Below are positions 57,179-64,000 of a stretch of DNA of 64,000 nucleotides, in pieces. Every line of letters starts with the position of its first letter. Position 1 is the stretch's first letter. This DNA is from Methylococcaceae bacterium (lineage in GTDB: Bacteria > Pseudomonadota > Gammaproteobacteria > Methylococcales > Methylomonadaceae): the NCBI GenBank assembly GCA_006844705.1, contig SPJS01000064.1, positions 1 to 64,000 of the forward strand, in the 5' to 3' direction. A program made the translations under genes and the position numbers. Under the pieces are notes generated by a model. It did no database searches. It was not told the DNA's origin and saw nothing but the letters and a program-made list of their open reading frames with translations.

Positions 57179-58633
57179 TTATAATCCATCTGTTCGATCT
57201 GTCACCAGCACCCGCGGTTCCATCATGTCTATAATGGCGTATTTCGGCCCTTCCCGACCCAGTCCAGAGTCTTTTACGCCACCGTAGGGCATGTGGTCGG
57301 CTCTGAAGGTGGGGATATCATTAATGATGACGCCACCAACATGCAGGTTATTGAAGGCATAATGTATTTTACGGTTATCATGCGTGAACACCCCTGTTTG
57401 CAGGCCGAAGTCGGAATCATTGATTGCTGTAATCGCCTGTTTAAAATCGGTAAATTTTTCAATCACCACAATCGGTGCGAAAGCTTCCAGGCTGCAGACT
57501 TTCATGTCTAATTGAGTGTTGCTCAAAATCGTCGGCGCATATATATTTCCAGAGCGGTTACCACCTGCCAAAACGTCTGCTCCGCCAGCCACTGCTTCAT
57601 CGACCCAACGTTCAATACGCTTGGCGTTGTTTTCGTCAATCATCGCTGAAAAATCCGTTTCCGGGTCATCCGGCGCACCTATTTTAACGTTTGCCAACCC
57701 TTGTTTGAAAAGGGTCAAAAACTGATCAAAGCATTGTTCATGAACATAAATCCGCTGGGTATGAATACAGGTTTGCCCGGCATATGAAAACGCGCCAATC
57801 ACTGCTTTGCCTGCTGCCCGCTCGATGTTGGCATCCTGCTCGACGATCAAACCGGCATTGCCGCCCAGTTCCAGAATCACTTTCTTTTTGCCGGCATTTT
57901 TTTTCATTTCCCAGCCGATATCTGGTGATCCTGTAAAACTAAGCAAGTTAAATCGTGGATCTGTCACCAGTTGATTGCCGATTTTTCGATCCATGGGTAG
58001 CACAGAAAATGCGCCTTTAGGCAACGATGTTTGATCAATAATTTGAGCTAAAAAGAGTGATGCAACAGGGGTTTTCGATGCGGGTTTCAACACAATTGGA
58101 CAGCCCGCCGCAATCGCGGGGGCGACTTTATGCGCAACCAGATTCAACGGAAAATTAAAAGGTGCAATCCCTGCAACCAGGCCTACCGGAAAATATTGCA
58201 CAATGGCATCCTTATTGGCGCCGGTTTCAATCCAGTCAATACTCATCAGTTCGCCAGGCAACCGTTTGCTTTCTTCTGAGGCGATAATAAATGTCTGAAT
58301 GGATCGATCGACTTCTCCCAACGCCGTTTTAAGCGGTTTAGAGGCTTCTAACGCGATGATGTGGCCTATTTTTTCCCGGTTTTCACGTAGCAGCTCCGCC
58401 ACGTGCATTAGAATCTGCGCACGTTGATAAACCGGTAATTCTTGCATGGTTGTTTGTACGGCACTGGCTGCTTGAACGGCTTGTTCAAAGTCTTCTTCGC
58501 TACCTAGATAAGTCGTAAATACGTTTTGACCTGAGTACGAGCTGATTATATTTAAAGGCTGTGGGGTGGTTTTAAATTCACCACCTACATAGATAGGGAA
58601 ATCAGTATTGCCAGAGGCGTTGGTGTCATTCAT
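57179..58633 (-). CDS. NAD(P)-dependent aldehyde dehydrogenase
   Basis: 484 residues. ALDH landmarks: APFNFPLNLVAHK (Asn160), LSFTGSPDIGW, catalytic Glu255 in LELGGNAG and Cys289 in YAGQTCIHTQRIY. The subgroup resembles lactaldehyde, glyceraldehyde-3-phosphate (GapN-like) and succinate-semialdehyde enzymes. It lies 51 bases after the ThDP enzyme gene, suggesting one pathway, perhaps oxidising an aldehyde produced or used by it (inference). Confidence 0.88.
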   Translation of the reverse strand: MNDTNASGNTDFPIYVGGEFKTTPQPLNIISSYSGQNVFTTYLGSEEDFEQAVQAASAVQTTMQELPVYQRAQILMHVAELLRENREKIGHIIALEASKPLKTALGEVDRSIQTFIIASEESKRLPGELMSIDWIETGANKDAIVQYFPVGLVAGIAPFNFPLNLVAHKVAPAIAAGCPIVLKPASKTPVASLFLAQIIDQTSLPKGAFSVLPMDRKIGNQLVTDPRFNLLSFTGSPDIGWEMKKNAGKKKVILELGGNAGLIVEQDANIERAAGKAVIGAFSYAGQTCIHTQRIYVHEQCFDQFLTLFKQGLANVKIGAPDDPETDFSAMIDENNAKRIERWVDEAVAGGADVLAGGNRSGNIYAPTILSNTQLDMKVCSLEAFAPIVVIEKFTDFKQAITAINDSDFGLQTGVFTHDNRKIHYAFNNLHVGGVIINDIPTFRADHMPYGGVKDSGLGREGPKYAIIDMMEPRVLVTDRTDGL

Positions 58634-58684
58634 GGTGTTTTTCTTACCGTCAATTAGGTTATCAGTTTAATGGCATCAATCACT

Positions 58685-60325
58685 TTAAATGATACACGCC
58701 TTTTCAATCAGTTCCCGCGTTAACACTCTGGCGTTCTCCGAATAATCCACTGGGCAATCGATGATGTGAACGCCAGGGGTAGAGGTGCATTTTTCTAATA
58801 ACGGTTGTAACTGATGGGTACTGGTTACTCGATGTCCCTGGGCGCTGTAAGCTTCGGCATATTTAACAAAATCCGGGTTACCAAAATCCAAGCCATACTC
58901 GCCAAATCCCATGCCATCTTGCTTCCATTTAATCATTCCATAAGCACTGTCGTTCAAAATCAGCACCGTCAGATCCATTTTTAAACGAACTGCGGTTTCT
59001 ATTTCCTGGCTATTCATCATGAACCCGCCATCTCCACAAATGGCCACAACTTTTCGTTCTGGATAGACTATTTTCGCAGCCATCGCTGAAGGTAAACCGG
59101 CCCCCATGGTGGCTAATGCGTTATCCAATAAAATGGTATTTGGTGCTAACGCGCGATAATTTCTTGCAAACCAGACCTTATACACACCATTATCCAAGGC
59201 GATGATGTCTTCTTCTCCCAGTGCGGCTCGAACATCATGTACCAGTCGCTGCGGGTAAACCGGAAAATGATCATCTTGAGATTTTTCAGTCAACTTTTCA
59301 TCAATATGTTCTTTGACCTTCGTAAAATACGAAAAATCCCAATGCGAGGGCGTGTTGATGCGCGTTGATATTTGCCACAGTGCATTAGCAATATCGCCGA
59401 CGACATCCAGCTGAGGAAAATAAATTTCATCCGTTTCTGAAGCTTCAAAGTTAATATGAATGACTTTAAAGCCACCCGGCGTCATAAAAAATGGCGGCTT
59501 TTCCACCACGTCATGACCAATGTTAATGATCAAATCAGCTTTATTAATGGCACAATGCAGGTAATCGTTGTCTGATAATGCCGCCGTGCCCAGAAACAAC
59601 GGATGATTTTCTGGCACGACGCCTTTACCCATTTGAGTGTTAAAAAATGGAATGCCGGTTTTTTCAATCAAGTGGCTCAACTGCTTGGAAATACGCTTTC
59701 GATTAGCACCTGCACCGACCAATATCAGCGGGTTTTTGGCTTTTTCAATATATTCAATTGCCAAATCTACGGCTTTTTCATTAGCATCTGCACGCCTGAC
59801 TGGAAAACATGGAATAGGTAAATGTGACGTCATTTCAGCGGCCACATCTTCAGGGAGTTCCAAATGTACCGCGCCCGGCCGTTCATCAACCGCCTGCTTA
59901 AACGCTTCCCTTACCGTCGATGGAATCCGGTCTCCTCTAACCAATTGTTTGGTAAATTTTGTGATGGGTCTCATCATATCGACAGTATCGATAATCTGAA
60001 AATGTCCTTGTTTGCTGGAATGAATGGGTTTTTGACCGGTGATCATGCACATGGGCATGGCACCTAGCTGCGCATAAGCAGCAGAGGTAAAAAAATTGGT
60101 TGCACCTGGCCCCAAGGTAGAAAGACAAACCCCAGGATATCCGGTTAATCGGCCTAAGGTTGCGGCCATAAAACCAGCAGGCTGTTCATGACGAGTCAAA
60201 ATCAACTCAATGTTGGAATTTTTTAACGATTCCAAAAAATCCAGATTTTCTTCCCCTGGTACGCCAAAAATGTATTTGACACCTTCATTTTCTAGACATT
60301 TGACAAATAAATCGCTGGCTTTCAT
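58685..60325 (-). CDS. Acetolactate-synthase-like ThDP enzyme
   Basis: 546 residues with three ThDP-enzyme domains. Catalytic Glu47 in TRHEQPAGFMA, GPGATNF, central domain with VGAGANRKRIS, and ThDP/Mg site GDGGFMMNSQEIETA...NDSAYGMIKWKQ. Glu47 rules out a normal glyoxylate carboligase, which has Val there. Closest match is the catabolic acetolactate synthase (AlsS)/IlvB group without a small subunit. Followed by an aldehyde dehydrogenase. Reaction of the pair unclear; acetolactate or another carboligation/decarboxylation is possible. Confidence 0.82.
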   Translation of the reverse strand: MKASDLFVKCLENEGVKYIFGVPGEENLDFLESLKNSNIELILTRHEQPAGFMAATLGRLTGYPGVCLSTLGPGATNFFTSAAYAQLGAMPMCMITGQKPIHSSKQGHFQIIDTVDMMRPITKFTKQLVRGDRIPSTVREAFKQAVDERPGAVHLELPEDVAAEMTSHLPIPCFPVRRADANEKAVDLAIEYIEKAKNPLILVGAGANRKRISKQLSHLIEKTGIPFFNTQMGKGVVPENHPLFLGTAALSDNDYLHCAINKADLIINIGHDVVEKPPFFMTPGGFKVIHINFEASETDEIYFPQLDVVGDIANALWQISTRINTPSHWDFSYFTKVKEHIDEKLTEKSQDDHFPVYPQRLVHDVRAALGEEDIIALDNGVYKVWFARNYRALAPNTILLDNALATMGAGLPSAMAAKIVYPERKVVAICGDGGFMMNSQEIETAVRLKMDLTVLILNDSAYGMIKWKQDGMGFGEYGLDFGNPDFVKYAEAYSAQGHRVTSTHQLQPLLEKCTSTPGVHIIDCPVDYSENARVLTRELIEKACII

Positions 60326-61018
60326 GGCTATCCCTTGGGTAAAAATTCAAAATTAAAAGTAACGAGCTGAGATTTAACAGCTTAACAAAATGTTATACAG
60401 GTTATCATTTGGTAATAATGTAGATTGTCTGAAATGAAATAAAGGGCTCTTCACATTCTTGTGTATAAGGGGGTTTCTAATAAACTCGGGCTTGAGTTTT
60501 TGGAGAAAAAGCCGTAACGTCCTTCAACTTTCATCGATTTAATAGTACATAACGGGGGGTCTGCAAACCCCATGCTCCAGTCTGTGAAAGGGGCTTGGTT
60601 ATAGGGGTATTTTCATGTTCGATGATGTCCCTTTGACGATGGTTTTTATAGCGTCAAGCGCTTTTGAACGCGTTGTTCGGCACCTTCTATTACCTGAATA
60701 AATAAGTTATCACACTACAGTAATACTCCAGTGATATCATTTTGCAAGTTTTTTCTGGGCATGTGAAAAAGAGATAGCTGGTCTTGCGTTTTACTGACTG
60801 ATGTCAACTAATCAAATCATGCGTTGTTGAAAGAGTAAATGGTATTTAAATCCATATTCAGAAATAGCTGACAAGGAGACGGCGTAAGTATTCCAAAATT
60901 AATTTTCAAGGCGCTGATTGCAGGACGTTTTATATTCATCTATTTGATGTCGTGTCTTTAAATATTGATATACACTATATCTTTATAGGTAGTTACAGAG
61001 CTTGAATTAAGGTTTTTT
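60326..61018. other. 693-base non-coding region
   Basis: No convincing gene on either strand. It contains a small hairpin (ggggtctgcaaacccc, near 60559-60574) and a 28-codon frame from an ATG at 60616 that lacks support. It separates the ThDP enzyme gene from hisE, where many gammaproteobacteria have hisF/hisI. The divergent promoters must lie here. I could not identify an RNA gene. Confidence 0.6.
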
Positions 61019-61339
61019 ATGAATGATGTATTGAACGATTTGGCAGAAATTCTTGAGCAGCGTAAACAGCAATCTGCGGACACATCTTATGTTGCCAGCT
61101 TATATGCCAAAGGGCTGGATCATATTTTAAAGAAGGTCGGCGAAGAGGCGACTGAGACAGTGATTGCTGCAAAGGACGGCAACAAGGATCAGATTATTTA
61201 TGAGACTGCTGATCTCTGGTTTCACTCCATGGTGATGCTGGCGCATCAAGGCCTTGGCCCAGAACAGGTATTACAGGAATTGCAACGCCGTTTCGGTTTG
61301 TCTGGATTAGAAGAAAAAGCTCAACGCCAGTCAAAATAA
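61019..61339 (+). CDS. hisE: Phosphoribosyl-ATP pyrophosphatase
   Basis: 106 residues, all-helical MazG-like fold. [46 protein letters not shown] and [17 protein letters not shown] carry the acidic metal ligands (EExxE, D). Second step of histidine synthesis. Usually preceded by hisI; here it heads the hisE-tatABC cluster alone. Confidence 0.95.
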   Translation: MNDVLNDLAEILEQRKQQSADTSYVASLYAKGLDHILKKVGEEATETVIAAKDGNKDQIIYETADLWFHSMVMLAHQGLGPEQVLQELQRRFGLSGLEEKAQRQSK

Positions 61340-61399
61340 AAACGGGATAGATTACCGGTTTTTCCGGTCGAACAGATTACATTTTCGTGGAGAGAAAGC

Positions 61400-61624
61400 A
61401 TGGGTATTAGTGTGACACAATTAGTGATTATTCTGGCGATTGTCGTGCTGTTATTTGGCACCAAACGCTTAAAAAGCATCGGCTCTGACCTGGGTTCAGC
61501 GATCAAGGGTTTCAAATCTGCCGTCAAAGAAGGGGAGGAAGAGGACAATAAATTAGTGGAAAATGATGCTGAAAGTGAAACCCTTGATGGGGAAGTCACT
61601 AACAAAGACAACGAGAAGGTGTAA
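61400..61624 (+). CDS. tatA: Twin-arginine translocase subunit TatA
   Basis: 74 residues: short N-terminal helix ([21 protein letters not shown]), amphipathic helix ([12 protein letters not shown]) and acidic tail. Forms the translocation pore for folded proteins. Good GGAGAGAAAGC ribosome site upstream. Confidence 0.95.
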   Translation: MGISVTQLVIILAIVVLLFGTKRLKSIGSDLGSAIKGFKSAVKEGEEEDNKLVENDAESETLDGEVTNKDNEKV

Positions 61625-61629
61625 TTCCT

Positions 61630-61938
61630 ATGTTTGATGTAGGATTCTGGGAAGTCGGGCTGGTTGCATTGGTCAGTCTGCTGGTGATCGGCCCTGAGCG
61701 CTTGCCTAAAGCGGCGCGTATCGCCGGTTACTGGGTGGGTAAAAGTCGCAACATTGTCAACTCGGTAAAGGCTGAAATCAAGGAAGAGCTGCAGGCTGAA
61801 GAAATGCGTCAGATCATGCAGGAACAAACCGAGTTACATGAACTGCATCAGGCGATTGAAGAAGGTGAGGAGCTGGTCAGAGAAGTGAAAAACGATTTGA
61901 CGTTTGGTGTCGATACAAAAAAGAAAAATAACGAATGA
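61630..61938 (+). CDS. tatB: Twin-arginine translocase subunit TatB
   Basis: 102 residues: [33 protein letters not shown] with the TatB Glu and Pro hinge, then a long charged helix. With TatC forms the substrate receptor. Overlaps tatC by ATGA. Confidence 0.95.
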   Translation: MFDVGFWEVGLVALVSLLVIGPERLPKAARIAGYWVGKSRNIVNSVKAEIKEELQAEEMRQIMQEQTELHELHQAIEEGEELVREVKNDLTFGVDTKKKNNE

Positions 61939-62699
61939 GCGAACAACAAACTGAGGGCGGGCAGGAACAAACGCTGATCAGCCATCTGGTTGAATTGCGT
62001 AACCGCCTGCTACGCATTGTGTTTTTTGTGTTGGTGGTGTTTCTGGCGTCCACGCCATTTGCCAATGAAATCTATACCTATTTATCCGGGCCGTTACTCA
62101 AGCACCTGCCGGAAAATAGCACCATGATTGCTATTGATGTGGCCTCACCGTTTTTTACCCCGTTTAAACTGGTCTTGGTGTGTTCCATTTTTGCGTCCAT
62201 GCCGGTCATTTTGTATCAATTCTGGGGGTTTGTTGCGCCGGGTCTGTATCGTCATGAAAGGAAGCTGATTTTTCCTTTGTTGTTTGGCAGCACGCTACTG
62301 TTTTTTACCGGCGTGGCATTTGCCTATTTTGTCGTTTTTCCGTTGGTTTTCGGCTTTTTGACGGCAGCTGCACCCGAAGGGGTGGCGGTGATGACCGATA
62401 TTGCGCGCTATCTGGATTTTATTCTGACCTTGTTTTTTGCTTTCGGGATTGCGTTTGAAGTGCCTATTTTCACCATTCTATTGGTCTGGACCGGGCTTAC
62501 CACGCGTCAAAGCCTGGCGAACAAACGGCCATATGTGATTGTCGGTGCATTTGTGGTCGGCATGTTCTTGACCCCGCCGGACGCTATTTCTCAAACATTG
62601 TTGGCGGTGCCTATCTGGTTCTTGTTCGAAATCGGTTTGCTGTTTTCCCGTTTGTTTGTCAGAAAGCCGTCTCATCCGCAAATCAGTCCAACTGAATAG
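61935..62699 (+). CDS. tatC: Twin-arginine translocase subunit TatC
   Basis: 254 residues, six membrane helices. [12 protein letters not shown] at the N-terminus (Arg-signal contact), [15 protein letters not shown], and [20 protein letters not shown] are hallmark segments. Receptor for twin-arginine signal peptides. Its stop overlaps the pteridine-reductase GTG start by one base. Confidence 0.96.
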   Translation: MSEQQTEGGQEQTLISHLVELRNRLLRIVFFVLVVFLASTPFANEIYTYLSGPLLKHLPENSTMIAIDVASPFFTPFKLVLVCSIFASMPVILYQFWGFVAPGLYRHERKLIFPLLFGSTLLFFTGVAFAYFVVFPLVFGFLTAAAPEGVAVMTDIARYLDFILTLFFAFGIAFEVPIFTILLVWTGLTTRQSLANKRPYVIVGAFVVGMFLTPPDAISQTLLAVPIWFLFEIGLLFSRLFVRKPSHPQISPTE

Positions 62700-63430
62700 T
62701 GGCGAAAAACATTCTGATTACCGGCGCGGCGCGGCGCCTCGGTGCCGAATGCGCGCGCTATCTGCACCAACGTGGGTATAATCTATGCATTCATTACCGC
62801 ACTTCCGAGCATGCTGCGACTGAATTATGTGATCAGTTAAATCAGATTAGAGCCGGGTCTTGCATTGCTGTGCAAGGCGATTTGCTGGATATTCAGGCCA
62901 TTCCTGCGCTTGTTGAAGAAGTGTTTCAGCAATGGTCAACGCTAGACGGGCTGGTGAATAATGCGTCAGCATTTTATGCGACCGAGGTGCAGTCCGTTAA
63001 TGAAACGCAATGGGATGAGTTGCTGGGCAGTAATTTGAAAGCCCCGTTTTTTCTGGTGCAACATTGTTTACCAAAGTTAACAGCATCGCACGGCTGTGTG
63101 GTGAATATTGTGGATATTCATGCTGAAAAAGGCTTGAAAGGCTATCCTGTTTACAGTATTGCCAAGGCCGGATTGGTGGCCATGACGCGCAGTCTGGCCA
63201 AAGAGCTGGCACCGCAAATCAGAGTGAACGCTGTGGCGCCTGGTGTGGTGCTGTGGCCAGAGCATGAGATGGATGAGGCGATGAAAGACGAGATTCTTCA
63301 GCGTGTTGCGTTGCAGCGCAGCGGATCACCGTCTGATATTGCCAAAGCCGTCGGATTCTTGATTGATGATTCGCCATATATCACTGGGCAGGTACTGACG
63401 GTAGATGGCGGGCGGACGTTGTTTTATTAA
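62699..63430 (+). CDS. Pteridine reductase (SDR, FolM-like)
   Basis: 243 residues with GTG start overlapping tatC. NILITGAARRLGAECARYL carries the Arg-containing cofactor motif GxxRRLG typical of pteridine reductases; catalytic YSIAKAG (Tyr/Lys) and the INIVDIHAEKG region are present. Reduces dihydrobiopterin/dihydrofolate-type substrates with NADPH. Its 3' end meets folK on the other strand, whose folK/folB pair supports a pterin role. Confidence 0.85.
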   Translation: MAKNILITGAARRLGAECARYLHQRGYNLCIHYRTSEHAATELCDQLNQIRAGSCIAVQGDLLDIQAIPALVEEVFQQWSTLDGLVNNASAFYATEVQSVNETQWDELLGSNLKAPFFLVQHCLPKLTASHGCVVNIVDIHAEKGLKGYPVYSIAKAGLVAMTRSLAKELAPQIRVNAVAPGVVLWPEHEMDEAMKDEILQRVALQRSGSPSDIAKAVGFLIDDSPYITGQVLTVDGGRTLFY

Positions 63431-63915
63431 ATCAGGCCATCGATGCGGGTCTGATGCGCTTTGGTTTTATCAAATTCATCCCATAATTGCTGAAAGCTGA
63501 TGCCGGAAACCGGGTGTAACTGATCTCCGGCAATTTCGGCGAGTGGTTCCAGCACAAAGGCATATTTTTCAATTTCATCACGCGGAATTTTCAATGTATC
63601 GCTGGCAATAATCTGATGGCCGTAAAGTACCAGGTCAAGATCCAGCGTGCGGGCGGAAAACTTCTGGCAGTTACGTGTGCGGCCATGAGCCAGTTCAATC
63701 TGGCGTAATCGGCTGGCAATGTCTTCTGCTGGCAGTTCGGATTCAAATCGAACAATCAGGTTGTAAAAGTTCTCGCCACTAAATCCGACGGCTTCCGTTT
63801 CATACAGACTGGAGCTTTCTATAGCGCCAAACAATATCTTCAACGCATCCAGACTGGCCGGGATGTTGGTTTCTTTGTCGATATTGCTGCCTATGCTGAT
63901 GTACCCAGTCGTCAT
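63427..63915 (-). CDS. folK: HPPK, 6-hydroxymethyl-dihydropterin pyrophosphokinase
   Basis: 162 residues. YISIGSNIDKETNIPASLDAL, SSLYETEAVGF, FYNLIVRFESELPAEDI and RTLDLDLVLYG (Mg/ATP ligands) identify HPPK. Its ATG overlaps the folB stop (ATGA). Folate pathway, cytoplasmic. The last bases overlap the pteridine reductase end. Confidence 0.95.
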   Translation of the reverse strand: MTTGYISIGSNIDKETNIPASLDALKILFGAIESSSLYETEAVGFSGENFYNLIVRFESELPAEDIASRLRQIELAHGRTRNCQKFSARTLDLDLVLYGHQIIASDTLKIPRDEIEKYAFVLEPLAEIAGDQLHPVSGISFQQLWDEFDKTKAHQTRIDGLI

Positions 63916-64000
63916 TCCGGTTCTACACCTCGCTCAATGATAATGCCGACATCTTTGGCGCGGCTGATGGCGCCACGTTTATTTAAAACGATTCTGACCC
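63912..64000 (-). CDS. folB: Dihydroneopterin aldolase, C-terminal part
   Basis: Reading back from the window edge the frame gives VRIVLNKRGAISRAKDVGI and IIERGVEPE, then a stop overlapping folK. This is the C-terminal strand and Lys/Gly-rich end of FolB. The N-terminal three quarters lie outside the window. Confidence 0.75.
   Translation of the reverse strand, partial: VRIVLNKRGAISRAKDVGIIIERGVEPE

Noticed and set aside
58685..60325. Glyoxylate carboligase (gcl) call for the ThDP enzyme
   Set aside because: The catalytic Glu47 in TRHEQ is present, whereas Gcl has Val at that place; the enzyme is also not near garR-hyi.
60616..60702. 28-codon frame in the hisE upstream gap
   Set aside because: No ribosome site, no recognisable motif, and short enough to arise by chance.

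Overview
The window reads as ordinary gammaproteobacterial chromosome with small islands of gene debris. Conserved blocks support this placement: gshB-tonB-algH-ruvX-pyrR-pyrB-pyrC', tatABC, rpmB-rpmG, lspA-ileS-ribF, rsd and cutA-dsbD. VPLPA-type PEP-CTERM tails, a cytochrome P460 and a possible glyoxylate/tartronate-semialdehyde route would fit an environmental aerobe, possibly a relative of Methylophaga or other Thiotrichales/Methylococcales. That last step is a guess; no rRNA or diagnostic marker is present.

Layout. 1-440: remains of an IS110-type and probably a Y1-type transposase. 440-5375 (minus): cutA, dsbD with two alpha domains, a TlpA-like thioredoxin, sdaA, greB. 5661-8224: fxsA, a frameshifted PEP-CTERM gene, DUF3422 and DUF2892 genes. 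8326-13897 (plus): uvrD, a broken SMC-like ATPase gene on the other strand, a C-type-lectin PEP-CTERM protein, then garR-hyi-VOC-sirB2. 13895-16357: an inverted-repeat element, a nucleosidase-like gene, a GT2 glycosyltransferase and rsd. 16418-24706 (minus): UPF0182, cytochrome P460, pepN, DUF423, moaB, degQ. 24909-26749: a double-cNMP/rhodanese protein and ribosomal proteins L33 and L28. 26890-34693 (plus): glutathione synthesis, TonB, pyrimidine genes, a MITE-like repeat, a TPP riboswitch and thiC. 34898-35246: a 30-bp perfect palindrome before a small secreted repeat protein and a strong terminator. 35280-60325 is one long minus-strand stretch: lspA-ileS-ribF, a giant sensor kinase with four periplasmic binding domains paired with an HD-GYP regulator, an exported methyltransferase, dsbB, a K+ channel with a separate RCK protein, an SDR, a spore-photoproduct-lyase-like radical SAM protein, an RND efflux system, and an aldehyde dehydrogenase beside a ThDP enzyme. 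61019-64000: hisE-tatABC, a pteridine reductase, folK and the end of folB.

How genes work together: dsbD, the TlpA-like protein and dsbB (elsewhere) cover periplasmic thiol redox. folK, folB and the pteridine reductase make and reduce pterins. pyrR, pyrB and the catalytically dead pyrC' form the pyrimidine unit. The sensor kinase most likely reports to the HD-GYP protein to lower c-di-GMP.

I did not find a clear new defence or mobile system. The best leads are the four-domain sensor with its HD-GYP partner, the palindrome with the small YPAxYFEPKVIY-repeat protein, the double-alpha DsbD, the spore-photoproduct-lyase homologue without the expected cysteine, and the several inverted-repeat elements.
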